DNA of 64,000 bases from Sphingobacteriaceae bacterium (lineage in GTDB: Bacteria > Bacteroidota > Bacteroidia > UBA7662). A model generated the notes under the pieces. That model did no database searches and was not told the DNA's origin. It saw only the letters and a list, made by a program, of their open reading frames with translations. Position 1 is the first letter of the stretch. Each line of letters starts with the position of its first letter. The translations under genes and the position numbers were made by a program. Below are positions 41,664 through 50,691 of this stretch, piece after piece. The stretch covers positions 1 through 64,000 of the forward strand of contig JAUXNJ010000047.1 in assembly GCA_030682795.1 (NCBI GenBank), written 5' to 3'.

Positions 41664-42408
41664 GAGTTTTGCCGTCGGTGATGATCACTTTAGAGTTAGG
41701 ACTGATGGATAAATCCCGCATCACTTCGATGCTACGTAATTTGAGGATTTCTGGTGTAAGACCGTCGCTCAATATTTTTTGAGCATTGCGGTCACCTTCG
41801 GCCCGAATGCGCTTGCGTTCTGCCTCTTTTTCCTCTGTAATCAATACAAATTCCATGCGCTGGGCTTGCTGCTCGGCTTCGAGTTTGTCTTCGATGGCCC
41901 GTGCTAAGCCAGCAGGAAGCGTAATAGACTTTAGCAGTACCGACTCAATCATAAAGCCCCGCTGACTCAAATAGCCATTCATTTTTTGTGCAATGGCGCG
42001 TTCTATGCTATCTCTTCTGCCCGAGTGCATATCTTTTGCGAAATACTGGGCGCAAACATCTGCACTGGCTGAGCGAAATACGGAGGTGATAATTTTGTCG
42101 TAGTCGGTTCCGATTTCCGTGATGATTTTACGAACTTCTTCAGGCTGAATGTGATATAAAATCGAGATATCAGAACGAATGGTAAGGCCTTCTTTAGATG
42201 GCAAATCGATGGTAAGTTCTCGATTGATGGTGCGGATAGGTACTTTTTGTACACTGCTGGTGAATGGATTAAACCAAAGTAGCCCACCATTTTTGGGCTC
42301 ACCTTTGAACTGTCCAAATTTGGTTCGAACCCCAATTTCACCTGGTCGAATCACAGCACAAGAGCTGAGTAAGCTTGCTGCTAGGAGGAGGATTGCTATT
42401 TGTTTCAT
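41644..42408 (-). CDS. SPFH/prohibitin-domain lipoprotein
   Basis: A 254-residue protein starting MKQIAILLLAASLLSSC; lipobox LSSC gives an acylated cysteine at 17. The body is an SPFH (prohibitin/HflC) domain: IRPGEIGVRTKFGQ, VPIRTINRELTIDLPSKEGL, GTDYDKIITSVFRSA and KLEAEQQAQRME, a coiled coil near 165-215. HflC-like proteins form ring-shaped assemblies. A lipoprotein anchor would place this one in the periplasm or outer membrane rather than the usual N-terminal membrane helix. The start is chosen for the signal peptide; longer in-frame options exist upstream. Confidence 0.85.
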   Translation of the reverse strand: MKQIAILLLAASLLSSCAVIRPGEIGVRTKFGQFKGEPKNGGLLWFNPFTSSVQKVPIRTINRELTIDLPSKEGLTIRSDISILYHIQPEEVRKIITEIGTDYDKIITSVFRSASADVCAQYFAKDMHSGRRDSIERAIAQKMNGYLSQRGFMIESVLLKSITLPAGLARAIEDKLEAEQQAQRMEFVLITEEKEAERKRIRAEGDRNAQKILSDGLTPEILKLRSIEVMRDLSISPNSKVIITDGKTPMILQP

Positions 42409-42454
42409 GGTATTGGATTTGTAGAAATATACATATATAACAGCATTTTTAAAC

Positions 42455-42476
42455 AAAAAACGGCCACCAGGGACCG
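42455..42476 (-). terminator. Terminator of hmgA-hppD unit
   Basis: On the minus strand a short GC stem (CGGTCC against GGCCG with a G-T pair and one terminal mismatch, 42461-42476) is followed by six T residues at 42455-42460. It lies about 22 bases after the hppD stop. Confidence 0.55.
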
Positions 42477-42498
42477 CTTTAAGCTTTTTTATGAAATA

Positions 42499-43623
42499 CT
42501 AAAGATTGCCCCTTAGCGCCTGCTCTCTTTCAATTGATTCGAATAAAGCTTTGAAGTTGCCTTTTCCAAAGGATTTAGCTCCTTTGCGTTGGATAATCTC
42601 ATAAAAAAGAGTGGGACGATCTTCGACAGGTTTAGTGAAAATTTGCAGGAGGTAGCCCTCATCGTCGCGGTCTACTAGGATATTCAAATCGCGCAACGGC
42701 TGGATGTCTTCGTCGATATGACCTACCCGTGCCAACAAATCATCATAATAGGTATCGGGCACATGCAAAAACTCCACTCCACGGCGCCTTAACTCGGCAA
42801 CAGTGTGTAAAATATCGTTGGTGGCTACTGCAATGTGTTGTACGCCTGGGCCTTTGTAGTAGTCGATGTACTCTTCAATCTGAGACTTTTTCTTGCCTTC
42901 AGCAGGTTCGTTAATCGGGAATTTTACGTAACCATTTCCATTAGAAACCACTTTCGACATCAATGCTGTGTATTCTGTTGAAATGTCCTTATCGTCGAAA
43001 GTCAACAATAACTTAAAACCCATTACATCTTCGTAAAACTTCACCCACTGATTCATTTCTCCCCAGCCTACATTGCCTACGCAATGGTCAACATGCAGCA
43101 GACCTACGGGTTCCACATCAACCGACCAGCTTGGAGCAATGTAACCTGGCATAAACAAGCCATTGTAGTTTTTACGCTCAACAAAAGTGTGTATGGTTTC
43201 GCCATAGGTATGAATAGAAGCAAGCACCACTTCACCATCAGCATCTTTCAAAACCTTGGGCTCGCTAAAGGGCTTTGCACCGCGCTTGGTGGTTTCTTCG
43301 AACGATTTGCGGGCGTCATCTACCCATAAAGCCAAAACTTTTACACCGTCGCCATGCTTGCGTACATGCTCGCTGATTTCAGAATCGGGATGCAATGAGG
43401 TAGTGAGCACCAATCTGATTTTACCCTGCTGCAGCACATAACTTGCACGGTCGCGTAAGCCGGTTTCGGGACCGGCGTAGGCTACCAATTTATAGCCAAA
43501 AGCAGCTTGATAGTAGTAGGCCGACTGTTTGGCATTGCCTACATAAAATTCTACGTAATCGGTACCATTCAGGGGTAAAAAATCAACCGCTTGGGCGGTA
43601 GTTGTTGCAGTTTCTGTATGCAT
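42499..43623 (-). CDS. hppD: 4-hydroxyphenylpyruvate dioxygenase
   Basis: A 374-residue tyrosine-catabolism enzyme, converting 4-hydroxyphenylpyruvate to homogentisate. It has two vicinal-oxygen-chelate domains. Iron ligands are His in LLHVDHCVGNV, His in GPGVQHIAVATND and the glutamate in RPTLFYEIIQR; the C-terminal helix (GKGNFKALFESIEREQ) closes the active site. It follows hmgA by 24 bases on the same strand; both form one operon. Confidence 0.95.
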   Translation of the reverse strand: MHTETATTTAQAVDFLPLNGTDYVEFYVGNAKQSAYYYQAAFGYKLVAYAGPETGLRDRASYVLQQGKIRLVLTTSLHPDSEISEHVRKHGDGVKVLALWVDDARKSFEETTKRGAKPFSEPKVLKDADGEVVLASIHTYGETIHTFVERKNYNGLFMPGYIAPSWSVDVEPVGLLHVDHCVGNVGWGEMNQWVKFYEDVMGFKLLLTFDDKDISTEYTALMSKVVSNGNGYVKFPINEPAEGKKKSQIEEYIDYYKGPGVQHIAVATNDILHTVAELRRRGVEFLHVPDTYYDDLLARVGHIDEDIQPLRDLNILVDRDDEGYLLQIFTKPVEDRPTLFYEIIQRKGAKSFGKGNFKALFESIEREQALRGNL

Positions 43624-43647
43624 GATGCGTTGATTAAGAGAGGGTTA

Positions 43648-44817
43648 TTATTCGTATTTTGATTCCATCCAGGATCGGAAGTACTTGCCATCGTCGATGC
43701 CCAAGGCTTGCTTGGTGAGGGCAAAAGGCTTGAAAGTGTCTACCATCACGGCCAATTCTTCTGTCACGGTTTTGCCGATGCTGCGCTCGTAGGCACCAGG
43801 ATGTGGTCCGTGCGGAATGCCAGCCGGGTGCAGGGTAATGTGGCCAGGTGCAATGTCGTTTCGACTCATAAAGTCGCCATCTACATAATACAATACCTCG
43901 TCGCTGTCGATATTGCTGTGGTTGTAGGGGGCAGGAATCGAAAGCGGGTGGTAATCGTACAAGCGTGGACAAAAACTACACACCACAAAGCCAGCATTTT
44001 CGAACATTTGGTGTACTGGCGGCGGTTGGTGAATGCGACCTGTAATGGGCTCAAAGTTGTGTATGGAAATGGCGTAAGGATAATTGTAGCCATCGTATCC
44101 TACCACGTCAAAAGGGTGGTTGGCGTAAATGAGGCTGTGCAAGATGCCTTGCTTTTTAACTTTAATCTCGAAAGACCCGATTTCGTCGTGCGTTTCAAGT
44201 ATTTCAGGCAGCTTCATATCACGCTCGCAATAGGGCGAATGCTCCAAGAGCTGGCCAAACCAATTGCGGTAGCGCTTGGGGGTGTACAAAGGACTGAATG
44301 CCTCGAGATACAGCAGGCGATTGTCACTGGTTTCGAAATCAATCTGGTATATAATGCCCCGTGGAATCAGCAAATAATCGCCGTATTCAAACGGAATATT
44401 GCCCAATTGCGTTCGCAAAACGCCTTTGCCCTTATGCACAAAAAGCAATTCATCAGCGTCGGCATTTTTATAGAAATAGCTTTTGAGCGATTCGGAGGGA
44501 GCTGCCAAGCCGAGAATCAGGTCTTTATTCACCATCAAAGGCACCCGACTTTCCAAAAAATCTGCCTTGGGGGCAATGTTGAAGCCGTGTAAACGGCGTG
44601 GGGTGATGTTGTGCTCCACAGCCACTTCTGGCCGCATATCGATGCTGCCAGCCATTTCCCGAATGATGGTAGGGCGGTGGATGTGGTACAGTAGGCTCGA
44701 CATGCCGTCGAAGCCAACGGTGCCGAAGAGTTGTTCGTAATACAATTCCCCATCGGGTTTGCGGAACTGCACGTGCCTTTTGGCGGGAATTTTTCCCAGT
44801 TTGTGGTAAATCGGCAT
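43648..44817 (-). CDS. hmgA: Homogentisate 1,2-dioxygenase
   Basis: A 389-residue enzyme that opens the ring of homogentisate. Typical pieces are MPIYHKLGKIPAKRHVQFRK, YHIHRPTIIREM, ANHPFDVVGYDGYNYPY and the iron-binding GHITLHPAGIPHGPHPG at about 325. Length is shorter than the animal enzyme but typical for bacteria. Two TAnnTTTG-like elements (minus strand, 44834-44841 and 44844-44851) lie just upstream. Confidence 0.93.
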   Translation of the reverse strand: MPIYHKLGKIPAKRHVQFRKPDGELYYEQLFGTVGFDGMSSLLYHIHRPTIIREMAGSIDMRPEVAVEHNITPRRLHGFNIAPKADFLESRVPLMVNKDLILGLAAPSESLKSYFYKNADADELLFVHKGKGVLRTQLGNIPFEYGDYLLIPRGIIYQIDFETSDNRLLYLEAFSPLYTPKRYRNWFGQLLEHSPYCERDMKLPEILETHDEIGSFEIKVKKQGILHSLIYANHPFDVVGYDGYNYPYAISIHNFEPITGRIHQPPPVHQMFENAGFVVCSFCPRLYDYHPLSIPAPYNHSNIDSDEVLYYVDGDFMSRNDIAPGHITLHPAGIPHGPHPGAYERSIGKTVTEELAVMVDTFKPFALTKQALGIDDGKYFRSWMESKYE

Positions 44818-45247
44818 GCGGATCAGATTTCTACAAAGTTATCCAAATCTATGCGCATATGGAAGTGTTTGTAGAAGTGCTTGGCTGGAAACGTAAAAAT
44901 CGCCATCAAACGTAAGGTCAACCCCACTCATTTTAAGAATCAGGGCAGTTTTTGCAAGAGGCCAAGCTTGGGTAATTGATGGGAACGCCAAACGGCATAA
45001 CGGCAAAAGTGTGGCACTACAACATTACCACGCCCTGGTTTAGGCTCGAAATGCATGCATCAACAGACCAAGCACTTTTCTTTTAAAATAAAAAGCTTTG
45101 TAGACAGATCTTAGTTAATTGCTTGCAGGCCGTGGACACATTGTAATTTTTTGCTTCTGTGGATTTTTAAAAAATTGGCTGTAAAAACCAGCTTAAATGC
45201 TCCAATTTCTTTAAATCAACCATGCAAAATGGCTGCGATTTCTCCTT
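44818..45247. other. Non-coding stretch upstream of hmgA
   Basis: Some 430 AT-rich bases with no convincing gene. It holds the hmgA promoter region at its left end. A minus-strand open frame of 30 codons (44839-44931) has no ribosome site or homology signal I can see. No RNA gene, repeat or transposon remnant was noticed. Confidence 0.6.
44834..44851 (-). promoter_or_regulatory. Putative -7 elements upstream of hmgA
   Basis: On the minus strand TAACTTTG (44834-44841) and TAGATTTG (44844-44851) both match TAnnTTTG. No TTG is seen at the right distance, so which (if either) is used is open. Confidence 0.35.
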
Positions 45248-45279
45248 AAAAAAAAAAAAGAGGCCAATGCCTCCTTTTT
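45248..45279. terminator. Terminator of the TolB-like gene
   Basis: A12, GAGGC (45260-45264), loop CAAT, GCCTC (45269-45273), then CTTTTT. On the minus strand it follows the gene at 45302 by about 25 bases and ends in a long T tract; on the plus strand it would also terminate. Confidence 0.75.
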
Positions 45280-45301
45280 ATTGCTTCATGAGTTCATTGT
45301 T

Positions 45302-46423
45302 TTATTCATTCCATTCCACCACAAAAACATTGGTGTCTCGTGATCCACCATTATTACGGTTGGAGCTAAAAACTAATTTTTTGCCATCAGGAGAGAACAT
45401 CGGGAACGAGTCAAACGAGTTGTCAAAAGTGACCTGTGTCAAGCCCGTCCCATCTATATTAATCATGAAGATATTAAATGGAAAGCCTCGTGGACTGTGA
45501 TGGTTGGAGCTGAACAAAATGCGCTTCCCGTCGGGATGGAAATAGGGTGCCCAATTCGCACGACCGAGGGAGGTGATTTGTTTCATATTACTTCCGTCGA
45601 GATTGCATATGAAAATCTCCATATCGGTTGGTGCCACTAAGCCTTGCGCCAACAAGTTTTTGTACTCCTGAATAGCTTCCTTGGTTTTAGGACGGGAGGC
45701 TCTGAATAGTATTTTTTTGCTATCGGGTGAAAAAAACGCACCGCCATCATAGCCTAGTGTTTTGGTGATTTGAGTCGTCTTTTTTGTTGCAATTTCATAT
45801 AAATACAAATCCAAATCGCCATTCCGTGTACTGGTAAATACGATATAATTACCATCGGGCGATACGGTCGCTTCAGCATCGTAACCTGGACTATTGGTTA
45901 ACTGATGCACTAATTCCCCCTTTTCATTGGCAACAAAAATGTCGTAACCCGGGTCTATGGGCCATAAATATTTTTTATCAGCCCTGGGTGCAGGAGGAGG
46001 AGGACAATCTTTCCCAGCTAAATGCGTAGAAGCATAAAGTATGGTGGTATCGCCTGGCATAAAATAGGCGCATGTTGTTCTGCCACTGCCTGTAGAAATC
46101 ATTTTTGGACGCGGATCGTATTCGTTGGTGTTCTGCAGAACAAAAATCTGATCGCACTTAACCCCCCATTTTTCATAATTAGATTGGAAAACCAATTTTT
46201 TGCTATCGAAGCTCCAATAAGCCTCTGCGTTATCACCTCCAAAGGTAAGTTGAGCCATGTTGGAGAAATATTTCTCAGCTTCGTATATCAATGGTTTTTC
46301 ACTGGTAGCTTCTTGCACTTCAGTGGCTAAGTCAGCCTGGGCCCACGCCATTACTGGAGAAATTAACAGCAAAAACAAGGAGGGACTCAGGAAATAGGAC
46401 AGAAAATTATTGTTTGATGACAT
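45302..46423 (-). CDS. TolB-like (PD40/WD40-like) periplasmic protein
   Basis: A 373-residue protein with a signal peptide (FLLLISPVMAWAQA). Repeats of the PD40 type follow: AEATVSPDGNYIVFTSTRNG, GAFFSPDSKKILFRASR, WAPYFHPDGKRILFSSN and FPMFSPDGKKLVFSSN, four clear blades plus earlier weak ones, a beta-propeller. TolB propellers bind Pal and colicins; PD40 proteins in Bacteroidota are mostly uncharacterised. The region PPPPAPRADK between repeats is an exposed linker. It ends at the terminator at 45248-45279. Confidence 0.85.
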   Translation of the reverse strand: MSSNNNFLSYFLSPSLFLLLISPVMAWAQADLATEVQEATSEKPLIYEAEKYFSNMAQLTFGGDNAEAYWSFDSKKLVFQSNYEKWGVKCDQIFVLQNTNEYDPRPKMISTGSGRTTCAYFMPGDTTILYASTHLAGKDCPPPPAPRADKKYLWPIDPGYDIFVANEKGELVHQLTNSPGYDAEATVSPDGNYIVFTSTRNGDLDLYLYEIATKKTTQITKTLGYDGGAFFSPDSKKILFRASRPKTKEAIQEYKNLLAQGLVAPTDMEIFICNLDGSNMKQITSLGRANWAPYFHPDGKRILFSSNHHSPRGFPFNIFMINIDGTGLTQVTFDNSFDSFPMFSPDGKKLVFSSNRNNGGSRDTNVFVVEWNE

Positions 46424-46452
46424 AGTTATTACAGCTTATTAGCGGATTAGGT

Positions 46453-46460
46453 TATTTTTG
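46453..46460 (+). promoter_or_regulatory. -7 element of the TPR-thrS operon
   Basis: TATTTTTG, 26 bases before the ATG at 46487. No TTG at the usual -33 distance. Confidence 0.45.
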
Positions 46461-46486
46461 CAATTCGTGTCAAAAATAGATGATTC

Positions 46487-47503
46487 ATGTGGAATTCGAA
46501 GCGCTTCTTGCTGATCTTAATATTGCCCTTAGGTTTCAGCCTTTTACAATGCACTGATAAGGCCAAAAAGGAGGAGGTAGTGGTAGAAGCTGCCCCTGAA
46601 ATGGACCCCGAATTGGTTGAGCTGAATAAAGCGGTACGCCGTTCACCCAAAGATCCTGAGATCTATCACAAAAGGGCCTTGTACTATATGTCAAAGGAAA
46701 ATTACGATTTTGCTTTGGTTGATATGCGCTCGATTTTCAACATCGACACAAACAATGCGGCTTACTTTTACACGGCTGGTGAACTTTTCATAAAAATTGG
46801 CGCCTTCGATCAGGCGGATGAAGTATTGCGCATGGCAGCGGTTAAAAATCCCTCTATGGCCAAGGCATATGTCAAGCGTGGCGAGTTGGCTTTTTACAAT
46901 CGCCTCTATAATACAGCCATGAAATTTATTAATGATGGCTTGAGGGCCGACATAAACTATGCTCCCGGATACTTTTGGAAAGGGATGGTGTATCTGGAAC
47001 AAAATAATACCGAAAAAGCCATGTCTTCGTTTATGACCACCATAGAACAAGATCCAGACTTTACAGAGGCTTATATGCAATTGGCGTTGATTCTATCCGA
47101 AACCCAACCTACATTGGCATGGCAATACTTAAACAACGTGACTACACTTGATGCCAACCACATCGAGGCCTTGTATGCACGAGGACTTTTAATTCAAAAT
47201 CAAGGCTATTCAGACAGTGCTTTGATAGATTACAAAAAGATTTTAGACATCAATCCCAAGCACATTGACGCTACTTACAATATAGGTTATGTACATTTGC
47301 TGGAGAAACGCTTTGATGAGGCCATTGTGTGGTTTTCGAAAACCATTGAAATAGACCCGAAAAGCCACCGTGCTTTTCACAACAGGGGCTTAGCTTATGA
47401 GTTAAAGGGGGATTCAAAAATGGCAGTGCAGGATTACAAAGAAGCACTGAAAATTGAGCCCGGCTTTGATTTGGCGTTAAAAAGCTTAAATCGGATTAAA
47501 TAA
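46487..47503 (+). CDS. TPR-repeat lipoprotein
   Basis: A 338-residue lipoprotein with lipobox LLQC ([11 protein letters not shown]). About eight tetratricopeptide repeats fill residues 50-335: [35 protein letters not shown] and later units, each about 34 residues. TPR proteins are scaffolds; the partner is unknown. It is one base upstream of thrS, an unusual leader gene for the translation operon that follows. Confidence 0.85.
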   Translation: MWNSKRFLLILILPLGFSLLQCTDKAKKEEVVVEAAPEMDPELVELNKAVRRSPKDPEIYHKRALYYMSKENYDFALVDMRSIFNIDTNNAAYFYTAGELFIKIGAFDQADEVLRMAAVKNPSMAKAYVKRGELAFYNRLYNTAMKFINDGLRADINYAPGYFWKGMVYLEQNNTEKAMSSFMTTIEQDPDFTEAYMQLALILSETQPTLAWQYLNNVTTLDANHIEALYARGLLIQNQGYSDSALIDYKKILDINPKHIDATYNIGYVHLLEKRFDEAIVWFSKTIEIDPKSHRAFHNRGLAYELKGDSKMAVQDYKEALKIEPGFDLALKSLNRIK

Positions 47504-47504
47504 A

Positions 47505-49448
47505 ATGGAAATAGCAGTCAAACTGCCTGATGGCAGTGTTAGGAATTATCCAGCAGGTACCTCTGCTTTGGATGTGGCCAAGAGTATCAGTGAAGGTTTG
47601 GCGCGCGTAGTTTTAGCGGCTGAGGTAAATGGGGAAGTGTGGGATTTAACCAGAGCTCTTCCCGAAGTTTGTGACTTAAAGCTTTTAAAATGGGATGATG
47701 AAGGTGGTAAATATGCTTTTTGGCATTCATCTGCGCATCTCCTTGCTGAAGCCTTAGAAGACCTCTATCCAGGCATTAAGTTAGGTATAGGCCCGCCAAT
47801 TGAAAATGGTTTTTATTATGACATAGATTTTGGGGATACTTCCTTTTCGTCTTTAGATTTTGAAAAAGTAGAAGCCAAAATGGCGGAATTGGTTAGTTTA
47901 GAATTGCCATATATCCGCAAGGAAGTTTCAAAGGCGGAAGCGATTGCCTATTTTCAGTCAAAAGGTGACCCATACAAGCTTGAGCTCCTGGAGGGCCTAG
48001 AAGATGGGAAAATTACTTTTTATACCCAAGGAAGCTTCACAGATTTGTGTCGCGGTCCGCATATCCCCGATACCGGCAAAATCAAAGCCATTAAAATCCT
48101 CAATACCGCAGGTGCCTACTGGCGGGGAAATGAGAAAAACAAGCAGCTTACACGTATATATGCTATCAGCTTTCCTAATCCTAAAGAATTAAAGACCTAT
48201 CTTTTTAACCTGGAAGAAGCCAAAAAGCGCGACCACCGTAAATTAGGTAAGGAACTGGAGCTTTTTACTTTTAGTGAAAAAGTAGGAATGGGTTTGCCTC
48301 TTTGGCTACCGAAAGGTGCCTTGCTGCGCGAACGCTTAGAAAATTTCATGCGCAAGGCGCAAGTACGCGCAGGCTACGACCAGGTGATTACCCCGCACAT
48401 TGGCTCCAAGGCCTTGTATGTAACTTCTGGCCACTGGGAAAAATATGGTCAGGATTCGTTTCGACCTATTTATACCCCGCACGAAGGGGAGGAGTACTTG
48501 CTTAAGCCCATGAATTGTCCGCACCACTGCGAGATTTACAAGAGCAAACCCCGATCGTACAAAGACTTACCGGTGCGTTTGGCCGAATTTGGCACCGTAT
48601 ATCGCTATGAACAACATGGCGAGTTACATGGTTTAACACGTGTTCGCGGCTTCACCCAAGATGATGCCCATTTGTTTTGTCGTCCCGATCAAGTAAAAGA
48701 AGAGTTCAAAAAAGTTATCGATTTGGTATTGTATACCTTCAACGCCTTGGGCTTTAGTGAGTATACTGCGCAGATTTCTTTACGCGATCCCGAAAACAAA
48801 ACGAAATACATTGGTTCAGACGAAGGTTGGCAAAAGGCAGAGGCAGCCATCATTGAGGCAGCCGCCGAAAAGGGCTTAAAGACTGTAACTGAGTTAGGAG
48901 AAGCGGCTTTTTATGGCCCTAAACTCGACTTCATGGTTCGGGATGCACTCGGTCGTAAGTGGCAATTAGGAACCATACAAGTAGATTATAATTTACCTGA
49001 GCGTTTTGAGCTGGAGTATACAGGAGCAGATAACCAGAAATATCGTCCAGTAATGATTCACCGAGCACCCTTCGGTTCGATGGAAAGATTTGTGGCCGTA
49101 CTGCTCGAGCATTGTGGTGGAAATTTTCCTTTATGGCTTTCTCCCGACCAAGTGGCGGTCTTGCCAATCAGCGAAAAATTCAAAGATTACGCCGAAAATG
49201 TTTCACAGATGCTAAGAAATTCCGATATTCGCAGCTTCATTGATCACAGAGATGAAAAAATTGGGCGGAAAATTCGCGACGCGGAGGTTCAAAAAACGCC
49301 TTATATGCTCATAATCGGTGAAAAAGAAGTGCAAAACGGAGAAGTTGCCGTACGAAAACATGGTGAGGGAGACCTTGGCGTGATGACGTTAGCAGCCTTC
49401 GAAGCGCATTTGAATCAGGAAATAAATAGCCAGATTCGCCCAAGTTAA
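47505..49448 (+). CDS. thrS: Threonine-tRNA ligase
   Basis: A 647-residue class II synthetase. Domains in order: TGS (1-62, [19 protein letters not shown]), editing domain with [10 protein letters not shown], catalytic core with [28 protein letters not shown] (zinc Cys/His region), [11 protein letters not shown] and FGSMERF, and anticodon-binding C-terminal domain ([10 protein letters not shown]). Length is normal. thrS-infC-rpmI-rplT is a widespread gene order. Confidence 0.97.
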   Translation: MEIAVKLPDGSVRNYPAGTSALDVAKSISEGLARVVLAAEVNGEVWDLTRALPEVCDLKLLKWDDEGGKYAFWHSSAHLLAEALEDLYPGIKLGIGPPIENGFYYDIDFGDTSFSSLDFEKVEAKMAELVSLELPYIRKEVSKAEAIAYFQSKGDPYKLELLEGLEDGKITFYTQGSFTDLCRGPHIPDTGKIKAIKILNTAGAYWRGNEKNKQLTRIYAISFPNPKELKTYLFNLEEAKKRDHRKLGKELELFTFSEKVGMGLPLWLPKGALLRERLENFMRKAQVRAGYDQVITPHIGSKALYVTSGHWEKYGQDSFRPIYTPHEGEEYLLKPMNCPHHCEIYKSKPRSYKDLPVRLAEFGTVYRYEQHGELHGLTRVRGFTQDDAHLFCRPDQVKEEFKKVIDLVLYTFNALGFSEYTAQISLRDPENKTKYIGSDEGWQKAEAAIIEAAAEKGLKTVTELGEAAFYGPKLDFMVRDALGRKWQLGTIQVDYNLPERFELEYTGADNQKYRPVMIHRAPFGSMERFVAVLLEHCGGNFPLWLSPDQVAVLPISEKFKDYAENVSQMLRNSDIRSFIDHRDEKIGRKIRDAEVQKTPYMLIIGEKEVQNGEVAVRKHGEGDLGVMTLAAFEAHLNQEINSQIRPS

Positions 49449-49468
49449 ATTTAAAAAGGAGAAACACT

Positions 49469-50026
49469 ATCGCACAGCAGCCATCGGCTCAGTCCCGCTT
49501 CAGGAGGGATAAACCCGTTGATCCAATCAACGAAAACATCAACCACCCTGAGGTAAGACTTGTAGGGGAAAACGTAGAGAATGGCGTTTATCCCATAGCC
49601 AAAGCTTTGAAATTTGCAGATGAACTGGAGTTGGATCTGGTCATGATTACCGAGAATGCCAAGCCACCGGTTTGTCGCATCACGGATTACAGCAAATATC
49701 TGTACGAAAAAAAGAAGCGGGAGAAGGAAATCAAAGCGAATACCGTAAAAACGGTCATTAAAGAGATTCGTTTTGGTCCAAATACCGATGATCATGACTT
49801 TCAGTTTAAGCTGAAACATGCGAAGAAATTCCTTGAAGAGGGTTCAAAAGTGAAAGCTTATGTACACTTTAGAGGAAGAGCAATTGTATTTAAAGAACGA
49901 GGTGAGCTTTTATTACTTACCTTTGCGCAAGAATTGGAAGACTTGGGTAAAGTAGAAAGCATGCCGAAACTTGAAGGTAAGCGAATGTTTATCTTCATAG
50001 CACCCAAATCAGCAAAATCGAAATAA
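49469..50026 (+). CDS. infC: Translation initiation factor IF-3 (ATC start)
   Basis: A 185-residue IF-3: [16 protein letters not shown] (N domain start), [16 protein letters not shown] linker, [20 protein letters not shown] and LEGKRMFIF in the C domain. No ATG, GTG or TTG start gives the conserved N-terminus; the frame begins [14 protein letters not shown] at an ATC codon (49469-49471) seven bases after AGGAG (49457-49461). Rare start codons such as ATT are known for infC in other bacteria, where they allow IF-3 to repress its own translation. A TTG at 49607 would drop 46 conserved residues and is unlikely. Confidence 0.85.
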   Translation: MAQQPSAQSRFRRDKPVDPINENINHPEVRLVGENVENGVYPIAKALKFADELELDLVMITENAKPPVCRITDYSKYLYEKKKREKEIKANTVKTVIKEIRFGPNTDDHDFQFKLKHAKKFLEEGSKVKAYVHFRGRAIVFKERGELLLLTFAQELEDLGKVESMPKLEGKRMFIFIAPKSAKSK

Positions 50027-50044
50027 CACATAAACTAGAATACG

Positions 50045-50245
50045 ATGCCTAAAATGAAAACCCACTCCGGTGCCAAAAAGAGATTTACTCTTACCGGAAC
50101 AGGAAAGATTAAAAGGAAGCACGCCTATAAGCGTCACATTCTCACAAAGATGTCGACTACACAGAAGCGTCGTTTAACCAAATCAGGACTTGTTGATTCA
50201 ACAAACGAGTCACTCATCAAGAAACTTTTAACAATCGGAAAATAA
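50045..50245 (+). CDS. rpmI: Ribosomal protein L35
   Basis: A 66-residue basic protein of the large subunit. [20 protein letters not shown] is the classical L35 start. It is 18 bases after infC and 48 before rplT. Confidence 0.97.
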   Translation: MPKMKTHSGAKKRFTLTGTGKIKRKHAYKRHILTKMSTTQKRRLTKSGLVDSTNESLIKKLLTIGK

Positions 50246-50248
50246 TCA

Positions 50249-50279
50249 GTCAGTTTACAAGCGTTTCACGACCACTGAC
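50249..50279 (+). promoter_or_regulatory. Weak stem-loop before rplT
   Basis: GTCAGT (50249-50254) and ACTGAC (50274-50279) can form a 6-bp stem with a 19-base loop in the rpmI-rplT gap. In other bacteria L20 represses this operon through RNA structure upstream of its genes; whether this small hairpin has that role is unknown. Confidence 0.25.
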
Positions 50280-50293
50280 AAAATTCAAAAGCT

Positions 50294-50638
50294 ATGCCTA
50301 GATCAGTAAACCACGTAGCATCGCGCGCACGCCGCAAAAGAGTGATGAACATGGCGAAGGGTTACTTCACCACACGCTCAACCGTTTATACCGTAGCCAA
50401 AAACGCGGTAGAAAAAGCCTTAGGTTATGCCTATCGTGACCGTAAAGCCAAAAAGCGTCATTTCCGCACCTTGTGGATAGCACGTATCAATGCAGCCGCC
50501 CGTCAAGAGGGTATGAGCTACTCAAAGTTCATGGGTAAATTGGGCAAAACCGAAATTGCTTTAAACCGTAAGGTATTGGCAGATTTGGCGATGAACCATC
50601 CAGAAGCTTTTAAAGCAGTAGTTGCTAAAACAAACTAA
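50294..50638 (+). CDS. rplT: Ribosomal protein L20
   Basis: A 114-residue assembly protein of the large subunit. [40 protein letters not shown] and [10 protein letters not shown] match L20. Last gene of the thrS operon, followed by a strong terminator. Confidence 0.97.
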   Translation: MPRSVNHVASRARRKRVMNMAKGYFTTRSTVYTVAKNAVEKALGYAYRDRKAKKRHFRTLWIARINAAARQEGMSYSKFMGKLGKTEIALNRKVLADLAMNHPEAFKAVVAKTN

Positions 50639-50655
50639 GAATTTTTAATCCAAGA

Positions 50656-50686
50656 AAAAGCCCGGTATTTTAAATGCCGGGCTTTT
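50656..50686. terminator. Bidirectional terminator after rplT
   Basis: AAAAGCCCGG (50656-50665) pairs with CCGGGCTTTT (50677-50686), loop of 11 bases. It ends the thrS operon and, on the minus strand, the YidD operon, whose last stop is at 50692. Confidence 0.8.
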
Positions 50687-50691
50687 GTGCT

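Noticed and set aside
43708-44592. 294-codon open frame on the + strand opposite hmgA
   Set aside because: Shadow of hmgA, whose protein motifs are unmistakable.
44839-44931. Minus-strand 30-codon open frame beginning MSGVDLTFDG just upstream of hmgA
   Set aside because: Looks protein-like, but has no recognisable family, no ribosome site and no partner; kept only as a note in the non-coding region.
47505-49448. A T-box or leader attenuator before thrS
   Set aside because: Only one base separates thrS from the upstream gene, leaving no space for a leader RNA.
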